Shown piece by piece: positions 52,410 to 62,931 of a stretch of 64,000 bases of DNA (positions are counted from its first letter, which is position 1; every line of letters begins with the position of its first letter). A program made the position numbers and the translations under genes. The notes under the pieces are model-generated. The model saw nothing but the letters and a program-made list of their open reading frames with translations. It was not told the DNA's origin and searched no databases. The DNA comes from Candidatus Nitrospira kreftii (GTDB lineage: Bacteria; Nitrospirota; Nitrospiria; Nitrospirales; Nitrospiraceae): the NCBI GenBank assembly GCA_014058405.1, contig CP047423.1, positions 2,898,501 through 2,962,500 on the forward strand, written 5' to 3'.

Positions 52410-55235
52410 CTATGTACGTCGCCACCATTTGACCGCTTCCATGATGACAAAGGGCAATATACCCGTTGCCCCCATCAATACCCAATCCTCGACCGGCAGT
52501 GGGACAACCTTGAAGATCGGCGCAGCGGCCGGAACGGTCAACAGGGCCACCTGGATACCGAGCGAGAGCATGAAGGCAAGGAGCAGGGGTCGATTCGTTC
52601 CGAAGCCCACTTGAAATAGCGACCATCGGTCGCTTCGGCAGTTGAACGCATGCACCAACTGGTTGATCACCAACACCGTAAACGCGACGGTTCTCGCTTG
52701 TTCGACATCTTGATGAAGACCGTACAGACTATACGAGAAGGCCCCCAAGGCAATGGCGCTCAACATCAGCCCCTCGAAGCCGATTGCAGCCAAGCTCCCT
52801 CTGTCCAACAACCGTGCCTCCGGACTTCTCGGTCGGCGCTTCATCAAGTCCGGGGCCTTTGGATCGACCGCCAAGGCCAAGGCAGGAAAGCCATCCGTCA
52901 CCAGGTTCATCCAAAGAATCTGAATCGGGAGCAGCGGAAGCGGTAACCCCAACAGCGTAGCGAAGAGCATCACCAGTACCTCGCTCACGTTGCACGACAG
53001 TAAGAAATGTACCGCTTTCCGGATATTGTCGAAAATCCCCCGGCCCTCTTCCACAGCCGCCGCAATCGAGGCAAAATTATCATCCGTCACCACCATGTCG
53101 GCGGCTTCTTTTGTGACGTCGGTTCCTGTGATCCCCATCGCGACACCGATGTCGGCTGCCTTCACTGCCGGAGCATCGTTCACGCCGTCTCCCGTCATGG
53201 CCACCACCGCGCCGGTAGACTTCCACGCCTTGACGATACGCAGCTTGTGTTCCGCCGTAACCCTCGCATAGACCGCCACCTGCTCTATAGCCCGGACCAA
53301 TTCGTCATCGGACAAGCGATCCAGTTCCGACCCGGACAACGACTGTATCGGCTCCTTCACCCCTCTCAATTCTTCTGCGATCGCCGTAGCCGTATCCTTG
53401 TGATCTCCCGTAATCATGACCGTCCTAATGCCGGCAGCATGGCAGGCTTGCACGGCGATTTTCGCCTCCGGTCTCAACGGATCTTTCATGGCCGCAAGGC
53501 CCAAAAAGACCAGTTGTTGCTCGAGTTCCGACGAATGATAGGACTCAGGTTTGCGTGCCAGCCGACGCTGCCCAAGGCCCAGCACACGCAACGCGTGATG
53601 CGCGAATTGCGCATTAGCGTCAAGGACCGAGGCACGGGTTGAATCCGACAGAGGTTCGATCGTCTCGTTCGGTCCCAGGCGATGGGTGCATCGGCCAAGG
53701 AGGACATCCGGTGCACCTTTCACATAGGCAACCGGCCCGTCCGACGACTGCCGCACAATCGTCATCATCTTCCGCTCAGGATCGAACGGAACCTCTCCAA
53801 GAAACTGGTGGGTCGGTTCAAGTTCTTCCATACGAAGGCCGGCCTTCGCGGCCGCAACCAGGAGGGCCCCCTCCGTCGGATCACCGATCACCTGCCAAGT
53901 GCCTTCTCTCTCCTTCACTGTAGCGCCATTACAGAGCACGGCGGCTGTCAGGAGCTTACACACCTCCGCCGTGAGGGGTGAGGCGTGAGGGATAAAGGCT
54001 ACGGAGTTATCAGAGGTCACCCCTTCTCCGTGAACCATTGACCATAGATTCGTACGGTCGTCCGAAGGCGCTTCACGCTTCACGTCTAACGCTTCACGAA
54101 TTTCACCCACCGGCTCGTACCCTTCACCGGTCACATCAAATACCTTTTCTCCCACGAAAAGCTTGGTCACCGTCATTTCGTTCTTCGTGAGTGTGCCGGT
54201 TTTATCGGAGCAAATAACGGTAGCCGACCCGAGCGTTTCGACCGCCGGCAACTTGCGAATGAGAGCATTGCGCCGCACCATTCGCGTGACACCCAGGGCG
54301 AGGGTGATCGTCACCACAGCCGGGAGTCCCTCCGGAACGGCGGCTACCGCAAGACTGACGGAGGTGAGAAACATGGTCATCGCCGGTTCTCCGCGCAGGT
54401 AGCCCAAGACAAAGACGACACTGACGACACCCAACGCCAGCCATAATAAGGTGTAGCCGAATTGCTCGAGCCGCTGCTGAAGTGGCGTTTCGGCGCGCTC
54501 CGCTTCAGCGGCCTTTTGAATCATGGCGGCGATGTGTCCCAGTTCTGTTTCGAGCCCCGTGGCCGTCACTAGCGCACGGGCTTTACCCGACACAGCAACC
54601 GTGCCCATAAAGACCATATTGGATCGCTCAGCCAGCGGCACGTCTGATCGATCGATGGCCTGAGCCCCCTTCTCTACCGGCGTGGATTCACCCGTGAGCG
54701 AGGCTTCCTGGGTGTGGAAGTTTGTCGTATACACCAGCCTGGCATCTGCCGGAATTCGATCTCCGGCCTCAAGGAGCACGACATCGCCGGAGACGACCTC
54801 ACGCGCCGGAATCACTCGCAGCGTGCCATCACGGACCACCCGGGCTGTCGCAACCGACATTTTTCGTAGCGCTGCCAACGACCGCTCGGCCCGGAACTCC
54901 TGAACAAACCCAAGAACTCCATTGACCAACACAATCGTCAAGATAGCCGCCGCATCAAGCCAATCTTCTAAGAGACCGGAGATGACCGCTGCCCCAATCA
55001 GCACCCACACAATGACACTGGTGAACTGAGACAGGAATAATGAGAGAAGGGAAGGGGGGGGGCTTTCAGGCAGTTCGTTGGCACCTTGCCTATCCAGCCG
55101 TTGCCGGGCTTCCTCGGCAGCCAGACCATGCTCCGGATCGGCTTTCACCTGTCGAGCCAAGTCTTCTGTTGAAAACCGCCACATCCCGATGTTCTGTCGC
55201 TCTTCTCTTGCAGTTGTGGTGATTGGTGCATTCAC
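52410..55235 (-). CDS. P-type Ca2+-transporting ATPase (type IIA)
   Basis: 941 residues from a GTG at 55235 that overlaps the antiporter stop by four bases (GTGA). TGES motif in EASLTGEST, phosphorylation site [13 protein letters not shown] (near 341), nucleotide domain [11 protein letters not shown], hinge [20 protein letters not shown]. The ion sites match SERCA: Glu in [12 protein letters not shown] (M4), Asn and Glu in SCNVSEV (M5), and Asn, Thr, Asp in [14 protein letters not shown] (M6). Ca2+ export is therefore likely; Na+ or Mn2+ is possible. Ten helices fit the length. Coupled to the CaCA antiporter gene. Confidence 0.92.
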   Translation of the reverse strand: MNAPITTTAREERQNIGMWRFSTEDLARQVKADPEHGLAAEEARQRLDRQGANELPESPPPSLLSLFLSQFTSVIVWVLIGAAVISGLLEDWLDAAAILTIVLVNGVLGFVQEFRAERSLAALRKMSVATARVVRDGTLRVIPAREVVSGDVVLLEAGDRIPADARLVYTTNFHTQEASLTGESTPVEKGAQAIDRSDVPLAERSNMVFMGTVAVSGKARALVTATGLETELGHIAAMIQKAAEAERAETPLQQRLEQFGYTLLWLALGVVSVVFVLGYLRGEPAMTMFLTSVSLAVAAVPEGLPAVVTITLALGVTRMVRRNALIRKLPAVETLGSATVICSDKTGTLTKNEMTVTKLFVGEKVFDVTGEGYEPVGEIREALDVKREAPSDDRTNLWSMVHGEGVTSDNSVAFIPHASPLTAEVCKLLTAAVLCNGATVKEREGTWQVIGDPTEGALLVAAAKAGLRMEELEPTHQFLGEVPFDPERKMMTIVRQSSDGPVAYVKGAPDVLLGRCTHRLGPNETIEPLSDSTRASVLDANAQFAHHALRVLGLGQRRLARKPESYHSSELEQQLVFLGLAAMKDPLRPEAKIAVQACHAAGIRTVMITGDHKDTATAIAEELRGVKEPIQSLSGSELDRLSDDELVRAIEQVAVYARVTAEHKLRIVKAWKSTGAVVAMTGDGVNDAPAVKAADIGVAMGITGTDVTKEAADMVVTDDNFASIAAAVEEGRGIFDNIRKAVHFLLSCNVSEVLVMLFATLLGLPLPLLPIQILWMNLVTDGFPALALAVDPKAPDLMKRRPRSPEARLLDRGSLAAIGFEGLMLSAIALGAFSYSLYGLHQDVEQARTVAFTVLVINQLVHAFNCRSDRWSLFQVGFGTNRPLLLAFMLSLGIQVALLTVPAAAPIFKVVPLPVEDWVLMGATGILPFVIMEAVKWWRRT

Positions 55236-56257
55236 TGGAACAACAGCCAAAGCCCGAGACAGTAGCCTAGGATAATGGCCAAGCTGTCCGGTTCGATCAG
55301 GAGATATCGTTTCTCAACACGATAGATGATCCCCATCAATGCCACGCTCATCATGAGGATGCCCCACAATGCGGTCAACGCATGGGCGTCCGACACGGCA
55401 TTGAAGAGCGGCTCGCTCTGATAGGCCACGTCTACGAAAAAGAAAGCGGCCATGTTAAAGGCGTTGCTGCCGAACAGGTTGCCGACGGCGAGGTCGAACG
55501 CGCCCAACCGAACCGCAGCTATCGCGGTCACGAGTTCGGGAAGCGAAGTCGTAATGGCCACGAGCGACGTGCCGATAAACGTGGCGGATACACCGGACTG
55601 CTCGGCAATTTGATTCGCCGAACTCGCGAGAAACGGCGCTGCGATCAGGAGAGCGACTGCCCCGAGTCCGAACCCGACGGCAGCCCGTTTTAACCCTTCG
55701 CGCTTGGTCGGTCCCCTCTCCTCCTCACTTACTTGGCCTTCGACGACTTTTTCTTGCTCACGCTGACGGCGCTTAACGGACTCCTGCCTAAAAATGACGC
55801 GCATACCGAGGATATAGAACAGCAGCAACACCATACTGCCCAATCCGATGCCGCCATGTTTGACATCTTGCCCCAGGAGGATGAAAAAGGCCGCCAGCCC
55901 TGTCAAGAACATCGCCAACCCCGCGCTCAGGGCATGTTCGAAGGCCGCCTGCTGCCACACCCGCTTCTGCCGATGCATCAAATCGATGAGTCCGAGCGTC
56001 AGCATATTCGTCATGCAGGCACCGAACAAATCACCGGCCGCGAGGTCCGGCGCATCGAGAAGACTTGCGCTGACGGTCGTGAATACTTCTGGTAGCGACG
56101 TGGCTCCCGCCATCAGCACAACCCCGATCCAGAGCCCCCCCAGGCCGGTCAGATCCGCGATCTGGTCCCCATAGCGGGACAGTTTCGTGCCAGCGTAGAC
56201 AATGACTGCCGCGCTCGCCAAGAAGACCGCCCAGGCGGTGAACATCGAGCCTACCAT
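55232..56257 (-). CDS. CaCA-family cation:proton antiporter
   Basis: 341 residues in two inverted halves of about five helices. Each half has the alpha-repeat: VVLMAGATSLPEVFTTVSAS with DLFGACMTNML, and LVAITTSLPELVTAIAAVRL with NLFGSNAFNMA. A charged loop (about 153-180) splits them. It exchanges Ca2+ (or Na+/K+) for protons. The start could be ATG 56257 or the ATG at 56245. It overlaps the P-type ATPase gene, forming an ion-export pair. Confidence 0.9.
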   Translation of the reverse strand: MVGSMFTAWAVFLASAAVIVYAGTKLSRYGDQIADLTGLGGLWIGVVLMAGATSLPEVFTTVSASLLDAPDLAAGDLFGACMTNMLTLGLIDLMHRQKRVWQQAAFEHALSAGLAMFLTGLAAFFILLGQDVKHGGIGLGSMVLLLFYILGMRVIFRQESVKRRQREQEKVVEGQVSEEERGPTKREGLKRAAVGFGLGAVALLIAAPFLASSANQIAEQSGVSATFIGTSLVAITTSLPELVTAIAAVRLGAFDLAVGNLFGSNAFNMAAFFFVDVAYQSEPLFNAVSDAHALTALWGILMMSVALMGIIYRVEKRYLLIEPDSLAIILGYCLGLWLLFQ

Positions 56258-56309
56258 CCTCTTTTTCGCCTCTCATCAGGCTGTTCCGACCCGGTTTCAT
56301 CCCGCTGGA

Positions 56310-56479
56310 TCATCGTGAACGGTGTTTCTCAAGGTCCAGCACGGCCATCGTCGTTCTGATGACCGCGTCGGGGCTCAAGGACATGCTCTCGATCCCCTGC
56401 TCGACGAGCACGGTACGTCTTCAATACCCAGCTTTTCAAACCATTTCACCAGCTCAATACTCTGTGTGACTCTGCCCAT
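56310..56479 (-). pseudogene. Frameshifted remnant, end of a PEP synthase-like gene
   Basis: Reading the minus strand, one frame (56417 down to the TGA at 56312-56310) encodes RTVLVEQGIESMSLSPDAVI and RTTMAVLDLEKHRSR, which matches the C terminus of phosphoenolpyruvate synthase (of the type VE.GIDSISLNPDTV). Just upstream, in another frame, an ATG at 56479 behind AAGGAG starts MGRVTQSIELVKWFEKLGIE and soon hits a stop. The two look like one short decayed gene joined by a frameshift. The rest of the PEP synthase is absent. Confidence 0.5.
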
Positions 56480-56562
56480 GGGTGCTCCTTCCTTGGATCC
56501 TTTAATCGATCATGTAGACAGCCCACTCCCTTATGCAATGGCTGTTAAGACATCATGGAATA

Positions 56563-57816
56563 TCAGCCGACCAGTTGCTTGACCAATCGCAGCTCATCGC
56601 GAACCAATCGAGGCAGAAGGAAGTTCTTGCGCACATGTTCGCGGCCAGCCCGTCCAAACGAGCCCCGTTCACCGGGATGGCGCAACAGATGGACGATGCG
56701 TTCGGCACAGGATTCGATGCTCTGGACTAGGTTTGCCTCGAACCCTTCCGGGTACTGCATCGGAATCCCTCCGGCCTGTCCCGCAACGACGGCCTTTTCT
56801 TTCCAAAAGGCCTCCGACACGACGAGTCCAAACCCCTCGCGCAACGATTTCTGTATGACGACATCGCAGCCTCTCTGAAACACATTGACTTCCATACTGC
56901 CGACGCCTGCCAGGTTTGTAAAAACGAACATGCTCGTATCACCTGACGCTTCCTCCTCCACACGGTCGAGCAGTTCCCACCCCTCCGGATCGTCTCCGGC
57001 CATCGCGCCGATCAAGGCCAGCTGCACGTCGGGAACCTCCTTCTTTACCAATCGGTACGCCTCGATAACGCCCAGCGGATCTTTCCAGGGATCGAATCGC
57101 GACACCTGCACAATCAGGGGCTTGCCCGGATCGACGCCGGAATCTGCGATGGCGCGACGGCACAGATCCTGGGAAAGATCCATGTTCTTCGTCGCCAACG
57201 GGTCGATGGCCGGCGCGATAAAGGCGGCGCGTTGGGCTCTGAGACCCGGCAAGAGGAACTCGGACATCGTGAAGACCACGGCATCATATTCCTCGAGATA
57301 CGGCAGCAGGAATCTGCTGACCTGTTTGTCCGGCGAGGAACTATCAATGTGGCACCGCCAGATCCACTTCGCATGGCGGGAGCCGGTGAAGTGCCGTAAC
57401 GCCGCCGGTTGGGGATCGTGCACGATGTAGACGTCGTAGTCGTTGCCCAACGCCTCCGCACTGCGTTCGTTCACCTCTAAATACAGCTTCTGTTCTTCCT
57501 CGCCCAAGGCATAATGTCCACCCTGCAACGCGTTGTGAAAAGCCTTTGTGACGGTAAAGAATTCCGGTTGGCCATGGATCAAGCGCCAGTCGGCTGAAAC
57601 GCCCAATGCCTGCAGCATCGGCAGGTACCGGGAAAGAAGTTCAGCGACGCCTCCGCCGAAGGCCGTCGAGTTGAGGTGGCAAATCCGCACATCTTTCAGC
57701 TCATGCGCAAGCTGCAGCAGCTCCTCACTCAATTCATCGCTGATCAGCATGCGGTAGCGCTGAACATTGGCCAGCATGGCCCCACACCGGCGACTCACTG
57801 AAATCTTCGGAAGCAT
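56563..57816 (-). CDS. treT: Trehalose synthase TreT-type (GT4), copy 2
   Basis: 417 residues from ATG 57816 with AAAGG upstream. Same family blocks as copy 1: HLNSTAFGGGVAELLSRYLP, VYIVHDPQPAALRHFTG, WIWRCHIDSS, LIVQVSRFDPWKDPLGVIEA and EGFGLVVSEAFWKEKAVVAG. It closely follows a complete galT (14 bases), so nucleotide-sugar supply and use are encoded together. It probably forms trehalose from NDP-glucose and glucose. The reason for two copies is unknown; donor preference or regulation may differ. Confidence 0.84.
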   Translation of the reverse strand: MLPKISVSRRCGAMLANVQRYRMLISDELSEELLQLAHELKDVRICHLNSTAFGGGVAELLSRYLPMLQALGVSADWRLIHGQPEFFTVTKAFHNALQGGHYALGEEEQKLYLEVNERSAEALGNDYDVYIVHDPQPAALRHFTGSRHAKWIWRCHIDSSSPDKQVSRFLLPYLEEYDAVVFTMSEFLLPGLRAQRAAFIAPAIDPLATKNMDLSQDLCRRAIADSGVDPGKPLIVQVSRFDPWKDPLGVIEAYRLVKKEVPDVQLALIGAMAGDDPEGWELLDRVEEEASGDTSMFVFTNLAGVGSMEVNVFQRGCDVVIQKSLREGFGLVVSEAFWKEKAVVAGQAGGIPMQYPEGFEANLVQSIESCAERIVHLLRHPGERGSFGRAGREHVRKNFLLPRLVRDELRLVKQLVG

Positions 57817-57830
57817 CGTTGCACCTTTCG

Positions 57831-58856
57831 TCAAGCGGATGTACTAGCCGCCGAGGCCTCTTCTTGTTCTCTGATTACGGCTGCCGACTGTTCAGGCAGC
57901 ATGGTCGAAATGTAAATGCCGGATCCCAGCTCGAATCCGGCGATAGTCGCCAGCCGCGGAAGAATCTGGATGTGCCAGAGATAGTAGTCCTTGTTCTCGT
58001 CTTCGATCGGTGCGCTGTGGATGATGTAGTTGAAATCCGGATCGCCCAGCCGGTCGTACAAGGCCCGCAGCGTTCGACGCAACACCGGCGCCAATTCACG
58101 GAGATCCTCCTCGCTCACCTGTCCGAACGACGGTTGATGCCGCTTGGGCATGATCCAGGTCTCGAACGCCACCCGGGAGGCGAAGGGATGGAAGACCAAA
58201 AACCGATCTGTTTCCATGACAACCCGGTTCTTCACCCGCCGTTCTTCCTCTGCGATATCGCAATACAAGCACCGACCGGTGTCGTCGTAGTGAGCGACGG
58301 CGACCTCGTATTTCCGGCGCAACAACATCGGCGGGACCGGCGTTGCAACCAGTTGCGAATGCGGATGCGCGAGCGACGTCCCGGCCGCTTCGCCATGGTT
58401 CTTGAAAATGATGATGTATTTGAGACGCAGGTCTTCTTTCAACGCCCGAAATCGCGCCTGATAGGCGAGCAGAATATCGGCCACTTCATGGTCCGTCATC
58501 AGTGGCATAGTTCTGTCGTGAGCGGGCGTCTCAATGATCACCTCGTACATCCCTACTCCGTCCATTTCACGGAACAAAGGTCCCGTTTCTCGTCGTTCCA
58601 GCTGACCCGTTGCTCCAAGCGCCGGATATTTGTTCGAGGTCACGCGCACGGCCCAGCCGGTTCCACTCCCACCCGGTAGTCTGAAGACCTCATCAGGCGT
58701 AGCCGCTTCATGACCGGGACAAAATGGACAGGGACCGCTCTCAGTTGGTTGTGGGCGAGCACGGGCATGCTGGTTATATTCGTGCGGGCGTCTTTCCCGT
58801 TCCGCCGCAATGATGACCCATTCCTTTGTCGTCGGATCTTGCCGAATGATGGACAT
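57831..58856 (-). CDS. galT: Galactose-1-phosphate uridylyltransferase family protein, complete
   Basis: 341 residues from ATG 58856; the frame stays open to 59099 through the YHS gene, which rules out longer starts. N half: CPFCPGHE (zinc site), VTSNKYPAL. C half: nucleophile motif SLAHPHSQLVATPV (His-Pro-His), CLYCDI, WIMPKRH and YYLWHIQILPRLA. It forms a uridylyl-His intermediate. No galK or galE is in the window, and the gene sits in an operon YHS-galT-treT, so it may serve NDP-glucose metabolism rather than galactose (inference). A paralogue's end is at the left edge. Confidence 0.93.
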   Translation of the reverse strand: MSIIRQDPTTKEWVIIAAERERRPHEYNQHARARPQPTESGPCPFCPGHEAATPDEVFRLPGGSGTGWAVRVTSNKYPALGATGQLERRETGPLFREMDGVGMYEVIIETPAHDRTMPLMTDHEVADILLAYQARFRALKEDLRLKYIIIFKNHGEAAGTSLAHPHSQLVATPVPPMLLRRKYEVAVAHYDDTGRCLYCDIAEEERRVKNRVVMETDRFLVFHPFASRVAFETWIMPKRHQPSFGQVSEEDLRELAPVLRRTLRALYDRLGDPDFNYIIHSAPIEDENKDYYLWHIQILPRLATIAGFELGSGIYISTMLPEQSAAVIREQEEASAASTSA

Positions 58857-58863
58857 ATTCAAG

Positions 58864-59049
58864 TTACCTGTCCGATTGGAGCTTCCGGCCCAGAAGGTCG
58901 GTCTGCTTCGACACGTACCGTCCGGGATCTTTCTCAAACGCCTCCTGGCAGACTGGAGCGCAAAAATAATACGTTTTACCTTCATAGGTGCTTTGCGCCG
59001 CCGCCGTTTGCTCATCCACATCCATCTGACAGACAGGATCTTTTTGCAT
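58864..59049 (-). CDS. YHS-domain protein
   Basis: 61 residues, ATG 59049 behind AAGGAG. The YHS pattern is complete: KDPVCQMDVDEQTAAAQSTY, EGKTYYFCAPVCQEAFEKDP, GRYV. Such domains bind metals (two Cys in the FCAPVC segment) and are often attached to copper or heavy-metal proteins. It starts the operon with galT, seven bases upstream of that gene. Confidence 0.87.
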   Translation of the reverse strand: MQKDPVCQMDVDEQTAAAQSTYEGKTYYFCAPVCQEAFEKDPGRYVSKQTDLLGRKLQSDR

Positions 59050-59262
59050 GGTGGTCTCCTTTTCTCAGCCGCATGATTATCGTCGACGCGGCACACCAAA
59101 ATTGCTCAGCCTCAACACATCGATTTCTTCAGTACTCTCCTCTTACCGGAGAGCGTTGCGTCGCCGCAGATCTCCCACTCCGTCACGAGCGGACACCGAA
59201 ACACACACTCGCGTGCACGACCATGCCGTTTGAATGAAAATAACGCTTTCATGACTGAGCCC

Positions 59263-60156
59263 TCATGAGGCTGGGCGGCGTCCCTTGCATGTCAGCGCCT
59301 CGAAGCCGGATGTGACATCGAACAGTTCCTCATCGATACCGCTCTGGCGCAAACGATGGAATGTCCCGTTGAGATGCTCCAGCAATTCGTCGATATTTTT
59401 GTCGGCGCGCTGCATCGCCGCCAGGCGGCTCGCACTCTCGCTTGCGAGGGATTCGGCACAGGCCCGAAAGAGGGAGACGAAAAGATATTCGCGGATGAGC
59501 ACTCGCAAGGTCGCGGTGCCACGACCGATGACCTCGGGCAAGTTTCCCGTCGGCCAAGGAAGTTCCGCCGACTGGCGTCGCCAGGCTTCGTCCAGCGGTA
59601 GAAGTCGCTGACTAACCGGGGCATACACCGCCCCGGCCGTGGGGCGGTTGTAGAAGAGATGAAGTTCGGTGAGAGCACCCTGGCTGTGGTGAGTCTCGCT
59701 CTCGACGAGAATCTGCCCGACGAGCGGAGTGATGGCTTTGATGGAGTTCGGCACAGCGAAGAGTCCAACCGGCGGCAGCCCCGCATCAGACAGGCGCCCG
59801 TGCACACGTTCGCCGACCGCCCAGATCTGCGGTTTGCCGGAAAGAGCGGTCAGGGTTTCTAATGCAAAATCGCCCACCACATCATTGAACTGTCCCACCA
59901 GCCCCTGATCGGAACCGAATACAACCGCACCGACGGAGGCTTCGCTACGTTCTGCCAACAACCCCTCCGGACCGCTTTCCCGGAAACACACACTCAACCC
60001 CAGCTCCACAGTCCGATAGTAGTCGGCCAATGCGCGCACTGATTGCTCGTATTGGCCGATACTCGATCCGGCCAGGGCTTTCATTGTGCGGACCACGGAC
60101 TGGAGATCGCCGGCACTGTTGATCTTGCGGCGCAGGCTCGCCGTCGTCTCGCTCAT
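59263..60156 (-). CDS. atpG: N-type ATP synthase gamma subunit
   Basis: 297 residues. The N-terminal helix ([35 protein letters not shown]) and C-terminal block ([20 protein letters not shown]) are those of F1 gamma, which forms the rotating stalk. The middle is divergent, as in N-ATPases. The start overlaps atpA by four bases, and it is the last gene of the operon. Confidence 0.87.
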   Translation of the reverse strand: MSETTASLRRKINSAGDLQSVVRTMKALAGSSIGQYEQSVRALADYYRTVELGLSVCFRESGPEGLLAERSEASVGAVVFGSDQGLVGQFNDVVGDFALETLTALSGKPQIWAVGERVHGRLSDAGLPPVGLFAVPNSIKAITPLVGQILVESETHHSQGALTELHLFYNRPTAGAVYAPVSQRLLPLDEAWRRQSAELPWPTGNLPEVIGRGTATLRVLIREYLFVSLFRACAESLASESASRLAAMQRADKNIDELLEHLNGTFHRLRQSGIDEELFDVTSGFEALTCKGRRPAS

Positions 60157-61790
60157 GACTTCTCCTCGGCCGATGCCTTTGGCTTCGGTGTAGTCGCCGG
60201 CTCGGGCTTCGGCCTGGCGTGCACATCAGAGGTGGGTTTGTCTTTGGGCTCAGGTTTTGATCCCGGCTTAGGCTGGAAACGGACGAGTGAACGGCGAGCG
60301 ATCTCGATGATCGTGTCACGATCCTTGTCGCTCAATTTTTCAGCGGTATCGATTCGCGCGCTTACTTCCGCCGGAATGTTCGCCGCCGCCTCGTGTAAGG
60401 CGTGCTCGGCGTCCGTCATCTGGTCGATCGGCACCGGATCGAAGAGTTTCGCGGTCAACGCCAGTAGCACAGCGATTTGTGCAGCCACGGATACCGGGGA
60501 GAATTCCGGCTGTTTGAGACAGGCACGAATACGCCGCCCATGCTCGATGATCGTGCGGGTGTCTTCATCCAGCCTGGCGCCGAACCTGGCAAAAGTCTCG
60601 AGCTCCTCGAACTGCGCGTAGGCGAGCTTGAGATCGCCTGCCACGGCACGGTAGGCTGCGCGTTGCGCTTTACCGCCGACGCGCGAGACGGATTTACCGA
60701 CATCGACCGCGGGCAGTACGCCTAATTCGAACAGCGACGGTGAGAGATAAATTTGCCCGTCCGTGATGGAAATGAGGTTGGTTGGAATGTAGGCGGAAAT
60801 GTCCTGCGCTTCAGTTTCGATAATAGGCAGCGCGGTCAGTGATCCCCCACCGAGTTCCGGGCGCAAGTGCGTGGCCCGTTCGAGCAGCCGCGCGTGGAGG
60901 TAGAAGATGTCGCCGGGAAACGCCTCGCGGCCGGGCGGGCGACGCAGCAGCAAAGACAGCTCGCGATAGGCGCGCGCATGATGGGTGAGGTCGTCGTACA
61001 CGATCAGCACATCTCGGCCTTGCGACATGAAATGCTCCGCAATGCTGGTTGCGGCGTACGGAGCGATGTAGGCGAGGCCGGGGGGATCGTTGCCTTCGGT
61101 TACGACGACAATGGTATAATCCATCGCGCCTTGCTCTCGCAGGGTGGAGATCACCTTGGCCACGCCGGACGCGCGCTGGCCAATGGCGCAATATACGCAG
61201 AGCACATTTTGGTCGCGTTGATTGAGAATCGTATCGAGCGCGATCGTGGTCTTGCCTGTCTGTCGGTCGCCGACGATTAGTTCGCGCTGGCCGCGCCCGA
61301 TGGGGATGAGCGCATCGATGACCTTGATACCAGTTTGCAACGGTACGGTGACGGGGGCTCGGTCCATGATCGGCGGTGCAGTGCGCTCGATAGGTAGGCG
61401 CCCGCTGGTCACCACCGGGCCCTTGCCGTCCAGAGGCCGGCCCAATGGATTAATAATGCGTCCGATCAATGCGCTTCCCACCGGCACGTCCATCACGTGC
61501 TCCCTGCGTTCGACTTCATCGCCCGTATGTAACTGCCAGTAGTCGCCCAACAGAACCACGCCGATTTCGTCTTCATCGACGTTGAATGCAATGCCATACA
61601 CATCTCCGGCAAACCTCAGCACCTCCTCAAAACCCACGCCGGGGAGGCCGGAGACCTTTGCGATGCCCGTGGCGATACTCGTAATCGTACCGATTTCTCG
61701 CGGCCTCAGTTGGGGCACGAATGCATCCCGCACCTGGCTGATTCCAGTCAGCGCGCGGTCGAACACGTTCTGAAGGCTCTCGGGTTCCAT
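60153..61790 (-). CDS. atpA: N-type ATP synthase alpha subunit
   Basis: 545 residues. Walker A is GDRQTGKTT (about 174-182), Walker B lies in [20 protein letters not shown], followed by [33 protein letters not shown] and the VGGKAQ region are typical of alpha, which carries the non-catalytic nucleotide sites. After the normal end (about residue 500) comes a tail of ~40 residues rich in Pro and Lys ([20 protein letters not shown]...), which ordinary alpha subunits lack. Two bases separate it from atpF. Confidence 0.93.
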   Translation of the reverse strand: MEPESLQNVFDRALTGISQVRDAFVPQLRPREIGTITSIATGIAKVSGLPGVGFEEVLRFAGDVYGIAFNVDEDEIGVVLLGDYWQLHTGDEVERREHVMDVPVGSALIGRIINPLGRPLDGKGPVVTSGRLPIERTAPPIMDRAPVTVPLQTGIKVIDALIPIGRGQRELIVGDRQTGKTTIALDTILNQRDQNVLCVYCAIGQRASGVAKVISTLREQGAMDYTIVVVTEGNDPPGLAYIAPYAATSIAEHFMSQGRDVLIVYDDLTHHARAYRELSLLLRRPPGREAFPGDIFYLHARLLERATHLRPELGGGSLTALPIIETEAQDISAYIPTNLISITDGQIYLSPSLFELGVLPAVDVGKSVSRVGGKAQRAAYRAVAGDLKLAYAQFEELETFARFGARLDEDTRTIIEHGRRIRACLKQPEFSPVSVAAQIAVLLALTAKLFDPVPIDQMTDAEHALHEAAANIPAEVSARIDTAEKLSDKDRDTIIEIARRSLVRFQPKPGSKPEPKDKPTSDVHARPKPEPATTPKPKASAEEKS

Positions 61791-61792
61791 GT

Positions 61793-62614
61793 TTAGTGGC
61801 TCTGTGTTAGTGGCTGAGGTTCTTCGGATTGAGGTTCGGCCTTGGCCTGAGACGTATCCTTCTTTGTCAGCAATTCGCCGACGCCTTTTTCAAGCGACAA
61901 GAGATAATCTGCGATGCTCCATGCCAGTTTGTGGCCATTCGTGGTGAGTTCGATTCCGCTGATCAAATCAGGCGCGGTCTCAAACCGGACGGAGATTTCA
62001 GCCGAGAAGGCCTCATTGAGTGCCTGTTGTATTGCCGCGCGTTCCTCCGCAGGTAGGTCAAAGGCGCTGCGCACGCGTGCGGGATTCGCTGATGTTGTGA
62101 GGGCCGCCGCGAGGCCTGACTTCGACTCCCCGTCCATCCCTTGCAAGCGGCGAATGAACACCTCTCCTATGCGCTCTTCCAGACTGGTCGTGGCGAGATC
62201 CGTCAACACCTTTCGCGCAATGGCAAACACTTCTTGCTGGGTCCGGCGACTGATGGCTTGATTGAGGTGATGCGCATCGTTTCTCAACGTTTCCTGTCGC
62301 TTGGCACTTAAGGCGTCGGCCGCCTGACGTGCTTCGTCGAGGAGCCGCTGACCTTCCGCCTTCGCATCCTCCGTTGCCTGGTTCAAGAGTGCCGCGCGCT
62401 GCCGGACAAACTCCTCATTCTTGTGTTGAAACTCGTCACGCTGCGTTTGGGCTTCAGTTTGTTTCGCGGCGGCATCGGCGAGTTCAGCAAGGATACGCTT
62501 CTCCCGCTCGTCGAGGGCATGGAGAATAGGATTGTATAGAAAGCGCCTCATCAACCACACCAAGATGAGAAAGTTGAGCGCCTGCGCAATGACGGTGAAC
62601 CAATCGATCAGCAT
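61793..62614 (-). CDS. atpF: N-type ATP synthase b subunit with delta-like C-terminal region
   Basis: 273 residues. One N-terminal membrane helix ([20 protein letters not shown]) and a long stator helix ([20 protein letters not shown]...), as in b subunits. From about residue 150 the sequence continues for another ~115 residues with [20 protein letters not shown] and [20 protein letters not shown], which resembles the C-terminal end of delta. Since N-ATPase operons lack a separate delta gene, this part probably fills that role. Confidence 0.85.
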   Translation of the reverse strand: MLIDWFTVIAQALNFLILVWLMRRFLYNPILHALDEREKRILAELADAAAKQTEAQTQRDEFQHKNEEFVRQRAALLNQATEDAKAEGQRLLDEARQAADALSAKRQETLRNDAHHLNQAISRRTQQEVFAIARKVLTDLATTSLEERIGEVFIRRLQGMDGESKSGLAAALTTSANPARVRSAFDLPAEERAAIQQALNEAFSAEISVRFETAPDLISGIELTTNGHKLAWSIADYLLSLEKGVGELLTKKDTSQAKAEPQSEEPQPLTQSH

Positions 62615-62617
62615 CGG

Positions 62618-62899
62618 TTACTTTCCCGCGGCTTGGGCGATGACGTGATTCCAGAACGGGTTGGCGAACAGGAGAATCATCGAGACCACGAAGCAGTAGA
62701 TGGCCGTCGACTCGATCATCGCCAGGCCGACGAATAAGGTCCGGGTGATGGTCGCGGAGGCATCTGGTTGCTGGGCCAGCGAAGTCAGCGCGCTCGAGAC
62801 CGCCCTCCCCTCGCCTAATGCAGGACCTATCGCGCCGAAGCTGGTGGTAATGCCTGCAGTCACAATTGATGCCACCGCAATAATCGTCAAACTATCCAT
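62618..62899 (-). CDS. atpE: N-type ATP synthase c subunit (Na+-type motif)
   Basis: 93 residues from ATG 62899 (AAGGAG, spacing eight); the frame opens at 62935 without support. Two helices. The ion site reads PALGEGRA in helix 1 (E30) and IESTAIY in helix 2 (E63, S64, T65, Y68). The E-S-T-x-x-Y set is that of Na+-translocating c rings, and the extra Glu in helix 1 is seen in N-ATPases. It indicates Na+ coupling, most likely ATP-driven export. Confidence 0.92.
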   Translation of the reverse strand: MDSLTIIAVASIVTAGITTSFGAIGPALGEGRAVSSALTSLAQQPDASATITRTLFVGLAMIESTAIYCFVVSMILLFANPFWNHVIAQAAGK

Positions 62900-62931
62900 C
62901 CATATCTCCTTTTGTTGTCGGAGTTCATCGT

